DNA from: Nocardioidaceae bacterium UBA4001 | Lineage (GTDB): Bacteria > Actinomycetota > Actinomycetes > Propionibacteriales > Nocardioidaceae | Reading direction: 5' to 3' | Assembly (NCBI GenBank): GCA_002384855.1 | Contig: DGBP01000077.1 | Location: forward strand, 1-18,285 | DNA length: 18,285 nt | Shown here: positions 1 to 6,935 of the stretch, piece by piece | Position numbering within the stretch: position 1 is the first letter of the stretch | How the letters are laid out: the number at the start of each line of letters is the position of its first letter | Notes under the pieces: generated by a model | Databases searched by the model: none | What the model was told of the DNA's origin: nothing | Seen by the model: the letters and a program-made list of their open reading frames with translations, nothing else | Program-made: the position numbers and the translations under genes

Positions 1-621
1 GAGGAGGGCGGCCAGCTGACCGAGGCGGTCCGCCGGCGCCCGTACTCCGTCGTCCTGCTCGACGAGGTGGAGAAGGCCCACCCCGAGGTCTTCGACATCC
101 TGCTGCAGGTGCTCGACGACGGGCGGCTGACCGACGGCCAGGGCCGCACGGTCGACTTCCGCAACACGCTGCTGATCCTGACCTCGAACCTCGGTTCGCA
201 CTTCCTCGTGGACCAGACCCTGGAGGAGGAGAAGAAGCGCGAGTCGGTGATGTCGGTGGTCCGCCAGGCCTTCAAGCCGGAGTTCCTCAACCGGCTCGAT
301 GAGATCGTCATGTTCGACGCGCTCAGCGAGGAGCAGCTCTCGCACATCGTCGACCTGCAGGTGGCCGAGCTGAACAGGCGGCTCGCGGTCCGGCGGATCT
401 CGGTCTCCGTCACCGAGGCGGCCCACGAGTGGCTGTCCCGCACCGGCTACGACCCGGCGTACGGTGCCCGCCCGCTCCGGCGGCTCGTGCAGACCGCGAT
501 CGGCGACCCGCTCGCGCGCCTGCTGCTCGCCGGCGAGGTGCTCGACGGCTCGCAGGTGGTCGTCGACGTCGACGAGCCCGGTGAGGGGCTCGCGATGAGG
601 GCAGTCCCGGCGGCGGCGTGA
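1..621 (+). CDS. clpB: ATP-dependent chaperone ClpB, C-terminal part (5' end outside window)
   Basis: ClpB is a ring-forming AAA+ disaggregase that works with DnaK to pull apart aggregated proteins in the cytoplasm. Only the last 206 residues are present, covering the end of the second AAA+ domain and the small C-terminal domain. The fragment is open from base 1. Visible motifs are Walker B VVLLDEVEKAH (fragment residues 17-27), sensor 1 TSNLGS (61-66), a probable arginine finger in PEFLNRLDE (R98) and the sensor 2 box GARPLRR (155-161). The wording of these motifs and the short Ala-rich tail fit ClpB better than ClpA or ClpC, although the middle domain that would settle it lies outside the window. 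A strong hairpin follows the stop codon, so this is the end of its transcript. In Mycobacterium clpB is also near pyrE and the trmH-family gene. Confidence 0.95.
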   Translation, partial: EEGGQLTEAVRRRPYSVVLLDEVEKAHPEVFDILLQVLDDGRLTDGQGRTVDFRNTLLILTSNLGSHFLVDQTLEEEKKRESVMSVVRQAFKPEFLNRLDEIVMFDALSEEQLSHIVDLQVAELNRRLAVRRISVSVTEAAHEWLSRTGYDPAYGARPLRRLVQTAIGDPLARLLLAGEVLDGSQVVVDVDEPGEGLAMRAVPAAA

Positions 622-638
622 CGTCGGCCTCGTCCCAG

Positions 639-675
639 GGCCCGGCCCCGGTGGAGCCCCCACCGGGGTTGGGCC
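639..675 (+). terminator. Hairpin terminator after clpB
   Basis: A 16-bp stem (639-654 with 660-675, two G-T wobbles) encloses a 5-base loop. It starts 18 bases after the clpB stop. There is no U-tract, as is common for actinobacterial terminators. It ends 19 bases before the next start codon. Confidence 0.75.
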
Positions 676-694
676 TGCATGATGCAATGGCCCC

Positions 695-2356
695 ATGAGC
701 GAGTCGAGCAAAGGGAGCCGTCCCAGCCAGGTGACCATGGCGGGATGGATAGCCGCGGTCGCCTCCGCGCTGACCGTGCTCACGCTCTTCGACTCCGTCT
801 CACGTCTGCACACCGTCGAGTACCGCGAGGGCATCGAGGACCTCCTGGCGACCCCGCCGTACGACGGTCTCGGGATGGAGCTGCCCCAGGTCATCGAGAT
901 GATGCGCGGGGCGATGTTCCTCTCCGCCGCGGTGGCTGCGGCGGCCGTGATCCTCGCGATCTACGTCCTGAAACGGCACAACGCCGCCCGCATCGGCATC
1001 ACCGTCGCCGCGGTGCTGCTCGTGCTGACCGCCCCCTTCGGGGGTGGGCTGCTGCCGCTGCTGGTCGCCGTGGCCGCGACCTGGCTGTGGACCGCGCCCT
1101 CCCGAGACTGGTTCGCGGGGCGACCGGTCACCCAGGACGCCGGTGGTGGACGGGCCGGCCGGTCCGACCAGCCCGGTAGCGTCTGGGCCGCCCGTCAGCA
1201 GCGTCCTCGAGTGGAAGGCAGCACCGTGTCGTCAGAGAACCACCCGCCCGCCGACCGGCCCGAGCAACCGGCCTCCGGCGAGCAGGGGCCGGAGGGGACC
1301 TCCGGCCAGGCCCGCCCGTGGATGCCGGAGGGCTCCGCCGAGCGTCCGACGCCTCCGCCGAGCCCCGGGTTCGGGAGCCCCTCGGGTGAGCAGGGTCAGC
1401 CGGGTCAGCAGGGTGGGCAGCCCCCAGGTGGCTACCCGCCGCCGTACGCCCAGCAGCCTCCCCCCGGACCGCAGTACGGCCAGCCGCCGTACGGTCAGGG
1501 CTACGGGCAGCCGCCCCACGGCCAGGGGTACGGGCAGCCGCCCCACGGCCAGGGGTACGCCCAGCCTCAGCCCGGCCAGGGCGGGCAGGGCTACGGCCCC
1601 CAGTACGCCCGGCCGGTCTACGGCCAGCCCCAGTACGGCCAGCCGGTCTACGGCCAGCCCCAGGGGCAGCAGCCGTACGGCGCCTACGGCAGCCGGCCCG
1701 ACGCCGACCGTCGTCCGACCACCGTGACGGCGGCAGCCTGGACCACCTGGGTGTTCGCGGGCCTCACCCTGATCGGCCTGCTGCTGAGCATCGCCGGCCT
1801 CGTCGGCGCGCGCGACGAGATCCTGGCCGAGCTGGCACGCAACCCCGACGTCGCACAGTTCGACTACTCGGCCGACCAGCTGATGTCCGTCATCTGGGTG
1901 ATGATGATCATCCTGGTCATCTGGACGGTCTCCGCCCTCGTGCTCGCCTGGCTCGCCTTCCGGCGCTCCGGCTGGGCCCGGATCGCCCTGGTGGTCTCGT
2001 CGGCGATGGCCGCCCTCTTCACGCTCTTCGGTGCGCTCGGCAGCCCCCTGCTCCTGGTGGTCACGCTCGCGGCAGGCGCCACGGCGGTGCTGCTCTTCGT
2101 CGGCGGCGCGAACGAGTGGTACTCCCGCCGCGGCGGCAGTGCCGGCCAGGCCGGGCCGTTCCAGCCGTACGGGCAGGCGTCCTCGCCCCAGTACGGCCAG
2201 CAGGGCCAGCAGGGCGGGCCTCAGTACGGCGAGCAGCAGCAGGGCCAGCCGCCCTACGGACAGCCGTCGTCTGGGGCGCAGCGTCCCGAGGGGGAGGACC
2301 GCCGGGGCTCTGACGACCGTCGTGGCAAGGACGAGCCCCCGTCCAACGTCTGGTGA
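695..2356 (+). CDS. Membrane protein with two four-helix modules and a Q/G/P/Y-rich repeat linker
   Basis: I recognise no named family and assign no function. The 553 residues form, in order: a four-helix membrane module (about 13-145), a hydrophilic stretch (146-177), a low-complexity region rich in Pro, Gln, Gly and Tyr (178-342) with YGQPPHGQG-type repeats, a second four-helix module (343-477), and a second Gln/Gly/Tyr-rich tail (478-553). The modules look like paralogues: each opens with VT-A-W, has an acidic loop between helices 1 and 2, and has a WARIAL/AARIGI-like segment before helix 3. The ATG at 695 has no Shine-Dalgarno and may be leaderless (weak -10-like TGCAAT at 683-688). An internal GTG at 1226 (residue 178) has a good Shine-Dalgarno and a promoter-like box, and codons at about 1140-1225 are less GC-biased at the third position. 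The reading frame may therefore be a fusion of two genes, or two genes joined by a lost stop or an indel. It is convergent with the aminotransferase gene, 33 bases away. Confidence 0.7.
   Translation: MSESSKGSRPSQVTMAGWIAAVASALTVLTLFDSVSRLHTVEYREGIEDLLATPPYDGLGMELPQVIEMMRGAMFLSAAVAAAAVILAIYVLKRHNAARIGITVAAVLLVLTAPFGGGLLPLLVAVAATWLWTAPSRDWFAGRPVTQDAGGGRAGRSDQPGSVWAARQQRPRVEGSTVSSENHPPADRPEQPASGEQGPEGTSGQARPWMPEGSAERPTPPPSPGFGSPSGEQGQPGQQGGQPPGGYPPPYAQQPPPGPQYGQPPYGQGYGQPPHGQGYGQPPHGQGYAQPQPGQGGQGYGPQYARPVYGQPQYGQPVYGQPQGQQPYGAYGSRPDADRRPTTVTAAAWTTWVFAGLTLIGLLLSIAGLVGARDEILAELARNPDVAQFDYSADQLMSVIWVMMIILVIWTVSALVLAWLAFRRSGWARIALVVSSAMAALFTLFGALGSPLLLVVTLAAGATAVLLFVGGANEWYSRRGGSAGQAGPFQPYGQASSPQYGQQGQQGGPQYGEQQQGQPPYGQPSSGAQRPEGEDRRGSDDRRGKDEPPSNVW
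1177..1228 (+). promoter_or_regulatory. Internal promoter-like box, Shine-Dalgarno and GTG start
   Basis: A TAGCGT box (1177-1182) matches TANNNT. A Shine-Dalgarno GGAAGG (1213-1218) lies 7 bases before an in-frame GTG (1226-1228). Starting there gives a 376-residue protein beginning with the low-complexity region and containing only the second membrane module. No clear -35 box is seen. Confidence 0.5.
1475..1582 (+). repeat. Tandem 27-bp coding repeats (YGQPPHGQG units)
   Basis: There are four consecutive 27-bp units starting at 1475, 1502, 1529 and 1556. The second and third are identical and the outer two are diverged. Each encodes nine residues of the form Y-G/A-Q-P-x-x-G-Q-G. They lie in the low-complexity linker of the membrane protein. 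Confidence 0.9.
1613..1672 (+). repeat. Second short tandem repeat in the same linker (30-bp period)
   Basis: The stretch CCGGTCTACGGCCAGCCCCA occurs at 1613 and again at 1643, a 10-residue period encoding PVYGQPQ units. It is part of the same Gln/Gly/Tyr-rich region but has a different period from the 27-bp array upstream. Confidence 0.75.
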
Positions 2357-2389
2357 CCTCCGGCCTGCACAGGGCGCCGGGTCGGCGGG

Positions 2390-3571
2390 TCAGGCGTGGA
2401 GGTCGGCGCTGAGGAGCCGGCGTACGCCCTCGTCGAGGACCTCCTGCTCCTTGCAGAAGGCCCACCGCACCTGGTGCCTGCCCTCCTCGGCGTCGTCGTA
2501 GAAGGCCTGTGACGGGATGGCCACCACGCCGGCCCGGTCCGGGAGGGCGTGGCAGAAGGCCAGCCCGTCCTCGTAGCCGTAGCGGGACACGTCCGTGGTC
2601 ACGAAGTAGGTGCCCTCCGGCTCGAAGACGTCCAGGTCGAGGCGCCGCAGCCCCTCGCACAGGCCGTCGCGCTTGGCCTGGAGCTCCTTGGCCAGCCCGG
2701 TGTAGAACCCGGCCTCGTGGTCGAGCGCATGCGCCACGGCGGGCTGCAGCGGCGCGCCCGAGCTGAAGGTCAGCCACTGCTTCGCGGCCTCCACGGCACG
2801 CACCAGGTGGTCCGGCCCGGTCGCCCAGCCGACCTTCCAGCCGGTGAACGAGAACGTCTTGCCGGCGCTGGACAGCGACAGCGTCCGGTCGAACATCCCG
2901 GGCAGGGTGGCCAGCGGCACGTGCTCGTGGTGGTCGAAGACGAGGTGCTCGTAGACCTCGTCGGTCACCACCACCAGGTCGTGCTCCTGCGCGACCTCGG
3001 CGACGGCTCGCAGCTCGTCGCGGGTCAGCACGGTGCCGGTCGGGTTGTGCGGCGAGTTGAGCAGGATGGTCGTCGTACGCCCCGTCACCGCCGCGCGCAG
3101 CTCGTCGGCGTCCAGCCGGAAGTCGGGGGCGCGCAGGGTGACCGGACGGCGCACGCCGCCGGCCATCTGGATCATCGCGGTGTAGGAGTCGTAGAAGGGC
3201 TCGAGGACGATCACCTCGTCGCCCGGGTTCACCAGCGCGAGCAGCGCAGCGGCGATCCCCTCGGTCGCGCCGGTGGTGGCGAGCACCTGCCGGTCCGGGT
3301 CGAGCTCGATGCCGTAGTGACGCGCCTGGTGCGCGGCGACCGCGTGGCGCAGCTCGGGGACCCCGATCCCCGGCGGGTACTGGTTGCGGCCGCTGCGCAG
3401 CGCCTCCACCGCCGCCTCGACGACGGAGGCGGGGCCGTCACGGTCGGGGAAACCCTGACCGAGGTTCAGCGCACCGGTGCGCACCGCGAGCGCGGACATC
3501 TGGGAGAAGATCGTCCCGGGGATCCCCCGCAGGCGGTCGGCGAGCCGGTCGTTCGGGTCGATACGAGACAT
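2390..3571 (-). CDS. PLP-dependent aminotransferase, DapC-like (class I/II)
   Basis: This is a fold-type I aminotransferase of 393 residues, the normal length. Seen directly: the N-terminal NLGQGFPD motif (36-43), NSPHNPTG (172-179), the PLP-contacting DEVYEHL (204-210), and SSAGKTFSFTGWKVGW with the Schiff-base lysine K238. From memory it resembles M. tuberculosis Rv0858c, annotated DapC (N-succinyl-diaminopimelate aminotransferase in lysine and cell-wall synthesis). The same subfamily also includes kynurenine and methionine aminotransferases, so the substrate is uncertain. It stands alone, with no lysine-pathway gene next to it. The ATG at 3571 lies 7 bases downstream of a TACAGT box on the minus strand, so the mRNA is probably leaderless. 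Its promoter overlaps that of the divergent sortase gene. It ends convergently with the upstream membrane-protein gene. Confidence 0.9.
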   Translation of the reverse strand: MSRIDPNDRLADRLRGIPGTIFSQMSALAVRTGALNLGQGFPDRDGPASVVEAAVEALRSGRNQYPPGIGVPELRHAVAAHQARHYGIELDPDRQVLATTGATEGIAAALLALVNPGDEVIVLEPFYDSYTAMIQMAGGVRRPVTLRAPDFRLDADELRAAVTGRTTTILLNSPHNPTGTVLTRDELRAVAEVAQEHDLVVVTDEVYEHLVFDHHEHVPLATLPGMFDRTLSLSSAGKTFSFTGWKVGWATGPDHLVRAVEAAKQWLTFSSGAPLQPAVAHALDHEAGFYTGLAKELQAKRDGLCEGLRRLDLDVFEPEGTYFVTTDVSRYGYEDGLAFCHALPDRAGVVAIPSQAFYDDAEEGRHQVRWAFCKEQEVLDEGVRRLLSADLHA

Positions 3572-3578
3572 ACCAGCG

Positions 3579-3584
3579 ACTGTA
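3579..3584 (-). promoter_or_regulatory. -10 box of the aminotransferase gene (leaderless)
   Basis: On the minus strand the hexamer reads TACAGT and ends 7 bases before the ATG at 3571. This places the transcription start at or next to the start codon. No clear -35 box is seen. Confidence 0.55.
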
Positions 3585-3599
3585 GTAGGGCCGGTCGGT

Positions 3600-3605
3600 C
3601 ATGAT
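3600..3605 (+). promoter_or_regulatory. Possible -10 box of the sortase gene (leaderless)
   Basis: CATGAT (fits xANNNT) ends 6 bases before the GTG at 3612. It is weaker than the other boxes in the window. The divergent promoter lies within the same 40 bases. Confidence 0.35.
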
Positions 3606-3611
3606 GGTGGG

Positions 3612-4361
3612 GTGAGTCAGGACACCGGCGCGCCCGCGACGACCGTGACCGACCCGACGGGGGACGAGAAGCGGCCGCGCCGCCGCACGTCCGGGCGCGG
3701 TGCGTCGTTCTGGGTCGGACTGGTGCTGGTCCTGGCCGGGCTGGGCATGCTGGGCTACGTCGCCTGGCAGATGTACGGCACCAACATCGTGTCGCGACAG
3801 ACCCAGGAGCGGCTCGTCGAGGACCTCGAGCAGCAGTGGGCGGAGCCGACCCGGACCTTCGAGGCCGACGAGCAGACGGTCACCGCGGGCGAGGTGCCGC
3901 TCGGCGACGCCTCGGCGCTGGTCCGGATCCCCGCCTTCGGCGACGACTACGTCGTGCCCGTGGTCGAGGGCATCAGCGACGAGGACCTCACCAAGGGCTA
4001 CGGCCACTTCCCGGACTCCGCCGACCCGGGCGAGCGTGGCAACTACGCGCTCGCCGCGCACCGCATCACGCACGGCGAGCCGTTGCGCGACATGCCGGAG
4101 CTGAGGCCGGGTGACGAGGTGATCGTCGAGACCCGCGACGCCGTCCACACCTACGAGCTCACCACGAACCCCAACGACCTGGTCGTCACCTTCAAGGACA
4201 TCTGGGTCGTGGACCCGCTGCCGACCAACCCGGGCGGGGGGCCGCAGCCGGACCAGAAGCCGGGGCAGAAGCTGATCACGCTGACCACCTGCTCCGAGCT
4301 GTTCCACACCGACAACCGGATGATCTCCTTCGGACGGCTCGTCGACTCCGAGAAGAAGTGA
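3612..4361 (+). CDS. Class E sortase (membrane-anchored cysteine transpeptidase)
   Basis: Sortases cleave a C-terminal sorting motif on exported proteins and join them to the cell wall or to each other. They act on the outer face of the membrane. This 249-residue protein has a short basic cytoplasmic N-terminus, one transmembrane segment (about 31-53) and an extracellular catalytic domain. The catalytic triad is visible: H150 in AAHRITHG, C227 in ITLTTCSEL and R236 in DNRMISFG. The TLTTC signature and single N-terminal anchor fit actinobacterial class E. The GTG at 3612 was chosen because it follows a -10-like box at leaderless spacing and gives the expected N-terminus. The frame stays open upstream, but that would overlap the aminotransferase gene. 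No protein with a sorting signal lies next to it, so its substrates are encoded elsewhere. The pyrE start follows 29 bases downstream. Confidence 0.9.
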   Translation: MSQDTGAPATTVTDPTGDEKRPRRRTSGRGASFWVGLVLVLAGLGMLGYVAWQMYGTNIVSRQTQERLVEDLEQQWAEPTRTFEADEQTVTAGEVPLGDASALVRIPAFGDDYVVPVVEGISDEDLTKGYGHFPDSADPGERGNYALAAHRITHGEPLRDMPELRPGDEVIVETRDAVHTYELTTNPNDLVVTFKDIWVVDPLPTNPGGGPQPDQKPGQKLITLTTCSELFHTDNRMISFGRLVDSEKK

Positions 4362-4376
4362 GCCCCCCGGCCTGGT

Positions 4377-4382
4377 TAGAGT
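4377..4382 (+). promoter_or_regulatory. -10 box of pyrE (leaderless)
   Basis: TAGAGT ends 8 bases before the ATG at 4391. This supports the 4391 start over the in-frame ATG at 4358, which overlaps the sortase stop. Confidence 0.55.
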
Positions 4383-4390
4383 CCGTGCCC

Positions 4391-4927
4391 ATGAGCGACT
4401 CCACCCTGGCCCGTGACATCGACGCGTGCTGCCGCCTGACCGGCGAGTTCACCCTGCGCTCCGGCCAGGTCGCAGGTGAGTACTTCGACAAGTACCTCTT
4501 CGAGTCGGACCCGGCGCTGCTCGCACGCGTGGTGGACCGCATGCTCCCGCTGCTCCCGGAGGGGACCGAGCTCCTCGGCGGCCTCGAGCTCGGCGGAGTC
4601 CCGATCGTGACCGTGCTGAGCAGCCGCACCGGCCTGCCCGCGCTGTTCGTGCGCAAGAAGGCCAAGGAGTACGGCACCTGCAAGCTCGCCGAGGGGCCCG
4701 CCGTCGAGGGGCGTCGGGTCACCCTCGTGGAGGACGTGATCACCACCGGCGGCGCCGTGCGCGACGCGACCAGGGCGCTGCGGGAGGCGGGGGCCGTCGT
4801 GGAGACGGTGGTGTGCGCCATCGACCGAAGCCCTGAGGGCTCGAACCCGCTCGATGACGTCGGGCTCGAGGTGCGTGCGGTGCTCACGAAGGCCGAGCTG
4901 GACGCAGCGTCAGCAGCCTCGGACTGA
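4391..4927 (+). CDS. pyrE: Orotate phosphoribosyltransferase
   Basis: PyrE joins orotate to PRPP to form OMP, the fifth step of pyrimidine synthesis, in the cytoplasm. The protein has 178 residues, normal for the compact actinobacterial form. The PRPP-binding signature VEDVITTGG is at 113-121. FVRKKAKEYG (87-96) supplies the conserved lysines of the flexible loop, and LGGLELGGVP (62-71) matches the conserved segment before them. The start at 4391 fits the leaderless promoter; the alternative ATG at 4358 adds 11 residues with no family support. The other pyrimidine genes are not here. The gene is convergent with the DedA-family gene, 26 bases away. A pyrE near clpB and a trmH-family gene is also found in Mycobacterium (Rv0382c, from memory). 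Confidence 0.95.
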   Translation: MSDSTLARDIDACCRLTGEFTLRSGQVAGEYFDKYLFESDPALLARVVDRMLPLLPEGTELLGGLELGGVPIVTVLSSRTGLPALFVRKKAKEYGTCKLAEGPAVEGRRVTLVEDVITTGGAVRDATRALREAGAVVETVVCAIDRSPEGSNPLDDVGLEVRAVLTKAELDAASAASD

Positions 4928-4953
4928 GGCAGGGGCGGCAGCTCCGGCCAGCC

Positions 4954-5685
4954 TCAGGCGGGCCCGCCGTGCTCGCCGCGGATGTCCTCGCGCTCCACGC
5001 GGGCCCGCTCCTCGGGCTCGTCGTACCTCGGGTCGCGGCTGCGGGACCTCTCGCGGAGGAACTCGATGATCATCGGGACCACCGACACGAACACGATCGC
5101 GAGGGCGATCAGGTCGATGTTGTCCTTGATGAAGGCCCACTGCCCGAGCCAGTAGCCGAGCAGGGTGATGCCGGTGCCCCACAGGACCGCGCCGATCGCG
5201 GAGTATGTCGCGAACCGGCCGAACGGCATCCTGCCCACCCCGGCGGCCAGCGTGATGAAGGTCCGCACGATGGGGACGAACCGCGCGAGCACGATCGCCC
5301 GGTTGCCGTACCTGTCGAAGAACGCGTAGGTCTTGTCGACGTACTCCTGCTTGAACAGCCTCGCGTCGGGCTTGCTGAACAGCGCGGGGCCGACCTTGTG
5401 TCCGATGGCGTAACCGCTGACGTTGCCCAGCCAGGCTGCGATCGAGATCAGCGTCACGGCCACCCAGATGTTCGGGGCGTGCTCCCAGCCGGTGGCGATG
5501 AACAGGCCCGCGACGAACAGCAGCGAGTCTCCGGGCAGCAGCGCGAAGAGGCCGCACTCGGCGAAGATGATGAACAGCAGGCCCCAGAACGCGAAGTCGC
5601 CCATCGCGTTGAGGAGGTACTCCGGGTCGAGCCAGTCGATGCCGAGGAGCTGGGGGTTCACGAGCGCCGGCAGCAGTTCAGTCAC
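4954..5685 (-). CDS. DedA-family (SNARE-associated/VTT domain) membrane protein
   Basis: DedA proteins are inner-membrane proteins of the VTT-domain superfamily, which includes undecaprenyl-phosphate and phosphatidylethanolamine flippases. The exact substrate here cannot be read from sequence. The 243-residue protein has a hydrophobic N-terminal part with ECGLFALLPGDSLLF, the central GNRAIVLARFVPIVRTF segment with the conserved arginines, and GxGRMPFGRFATYSAIGAVLW, all hallmarks of the family. The C-terminus is a charged cytoplasmic tail rich in Arg, Asp and Glu. The GTG at 5685 is chosen because it begins a DedA-like N-terminus and sits 6 bases after a TACGCT box. The frame remains open upstream but would run into the divergent methyltransferase gene. 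From memory, a DedA gene (Rv0364) lies beside fba in Mycobacterium. Confidence 0.9.
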   Translation of the reverse strand: MTELLPALVNPQLLGIDWLDPEYLLNAMGDFAFWGLLFIIFAECGLFALLPGDSLLFVAGLFIATGWEHAPNIWVAVTLISIAAWLGNVSGYAIGHKVGPALFSKPDARLFKQEYVDKTYAFFDRYGNRAIVLARFVPIVRTFITLAAGVGRMPFGRFATYSAIGAVLWGTGITLLGYWLGQWAFIKDNIDLIALAIVFVSVVPMIIEFLRERSRSRDPRYDEPEERARVEREDIRGEHGGPA

Positions 5686-5691
5686 CGGGTC

Positions 5692-5697
5692 AGCGTA
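5692..5697 (-). promoter_or_regulatory. -10 box of the DedA-family gene (leaderless)
   Basis: On the minus strand the hexamer is TACGCT, ending 6 bases before the GTG at 5685. The divergent trmH-family -10 box is 33 bases away. Confidence 0.5.
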
Positions 5698-5730
5698 ACG
5701 GCCGTGTCCTGAGGCTCCGTGCGGCTGGCC

Positions 5731-5736
5731 TAGCAT
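5731..5736 (+). promoter_or_regulatory. -10 box of the TrmH-family gene (leaderless)
   Basis: TAGCAT ends 7 bases before the GTG at 5744. No Shine-Dalgarno is seen in this short gap. Confidence 0.55.
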
Positions 5737-5743
5737 CGTCGCC

Positions 5744-6457
5744 GTGCACGAGACCCCCGACGCCACCGCGAGCGACCCCGACCGGGAGCCGCACGGGCGC
5801 CGGGCGCCGTACGACCCCATGCCGCACGGCCCCGCGGAGGTCGGCGTCGGTCCCTGGGAGGGCGAGTGGCCGACAGGTGAGCAGTACGACGAGCGCCTGC
5901 TCGCCGAGGGGGACCGGCGCAACGTCGTGGACCGGTACCGCTACTGGGCCATGGAGGCGATCGTGGCCGACCTCGACACGCGACGGCACGACTTCCACGT
6001 CGCCATCGAGAACTGGCAGCACGACTTCAACATCGGCACGATCGTCCGGACCGCGAACGCCTTCCTCGCCGCCGAGGTGCACATCGTGGGCAACAAGCGG
6101 TGGAACCGCCGCGGGGCGATGGTCACCGACCGGTACCAGCACATCCGGCACCACGCGACGCCCGGCGAGCTCGCCGACCACCTCCACGAGCGGGGCGTCG
6201 TCCTGCTCGGCATCGACAACCTCCCCGGCTCCGAGCCGCTGGAGACCCTGGAGCTGCCGCGCGCCGTCTGCCTCCTCTTCGGCCAGGAGGGCCCCGGCCT
6301 GTCCGAGGCGGCCCGCGAGGTCTGCGACGGCACCTTCTCGATCGCGCAGTTCGGCTCCACGAGGTCGATCAACGCCTCCGCGGCGGCGGCGATCGCGATG
6401 CACACCTGGGTCAGGCAGCACGCCGACCTGTCCGGCGACCACTCCTGGCGGGGCTGA
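5744..6457 (+). CDS. TrmH/SpoU-family RNA methyltransferase
   Basis: SpoU-class (SPOUT) enzymes transfer a methyl group from S-adenosylmethionine to the 2'-O of ribose in tRNA or rRNA, using a knotted fold. This 237-residue protein has motif 1 NIGTIVRTANAF (96-107), motif 2 LLFGQEGPGLS (177-187) and motif 3 around FGSTRSINASAAAAIA (203-218). Motif 3 contributes the SAM-binding knot. A poorly conserved, charged N-terminus (1-55) precedes the catalytic domain; there is no L30e-like RNA-binding domain of the RlmB type. The target nucleotide is unknown. The GTG start at 5744 follows a TAGCAT box at leaderless spacing. The gene ends 22 bases from the convergent PTS EIIA gene. A similar gene (Rv0380c, from memory) is near pyrE in Mycobacterium. 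Confidence 0.9.
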   Translation: MHETPDATASDPDREPHGRRAPYDPMPHGPAEVGVGPWEGEWPTGEQYDERLLAEGDRRNVVDRYRYWAMEAIVADLDTRRHDFHVAIENWQHDFNIGTIVRTANAFLAAEVHIVGNKRWNRRGAMVTDRYQHIRHHATPGELADHLHERGVVLLGIDNLPGSEPLETLELPRAVCLLFGQEGPGLSEAAREVCDGTFSIAQFGSTRSINASAAAAIAMHTWVRQHADLSGDHSWRG

Positions 6458-6479
6458 GCGGGTCCGCCGTCCCAGGCGG

Positions 6480-6935
6480 CTAGCCGCACTCGACCTCGAG
6501 CAGCAGGTCCCCGGCCTCGACGTCGACCCCCACCGGACGGCGGCGGACCACCGCCGGGTCGCAGTCGAGCGCCACGACCGCCGACACCGGCGACCGGCCG
6601 GCCGTCTCGACGTACTCCGGGTCCCAGGAGACGACCGGGTCGCCGGCCTCGACCCGTCCGCCCTCCTCCGCCCGCAGCTCGAAACCGTCGCCCTGCATCT
6701 GCACGGTGTCGATGCCGAGGTGGACCAGCACGCCCTGGCCGGTGGCGTCGACGACCACGAACGCGTGTGGGTGCAGCTTCACGAGGCGGCCGGCGATCGG
6801 CGAGACCGCGGTCTGCCGGCCGGGCGCCGGCCGGATCGCGACGCCGGGACCCACCAGGCCCGCGGCGAAGACGGGGTCGGGAACCTCGTCGACGGCGAGG
6901 CTGTGGCCGGCCATGGGCGCCAGCACCCGCAGCAT
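6480..6935 (-). CDS. crr: PTS glucose-family EIIA component (Crr-like)
   Basis: EIIA accepts phosphate from HPr and passes it to EIIB in the sugar phosphotransferase system; it is cytoplasmic. The 151-residue protein matches the single-domain glucose-type EIIA. It has the phosphorylated histidine H72 in VHLGIDTVQM and the second active-site histidine H57 in HPHAF, 15 residues apart as in E. coli Crr (H75/H90). The N-terminus VLAPMAGHSLAVDEVPDPVF is typical of the family. The ATG overlaps the stop codon of the EIIB gene by one base, so the two are translationally coupled and form one operon. The EIIC gene is divergent. The gene symbol rests on similarity; a role in catabolite control is not shown here. 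Confidence 0.9.
   Translation of the reverse strand: MLRVLAPMAGHSLAVDEVPDPVFAAGLVGPGVAIRPAPGRQTAVSPIAGRLVKLHPHAFVVVDATGQGVLVHLGIDTVQMQGDGFELRAEEGGRVEAGDPVVSWDPEYVETAGRSPVSAVVALDCDPAVVRRRPVGVDVEAGDLLLEVECG

Noticed and set aside
2549..3604. Plus-strand frame over the aminotransferase gene
   Set aside because: It is a shadow of the minus-strand aminotransferase, which has all its catalytic motifs.
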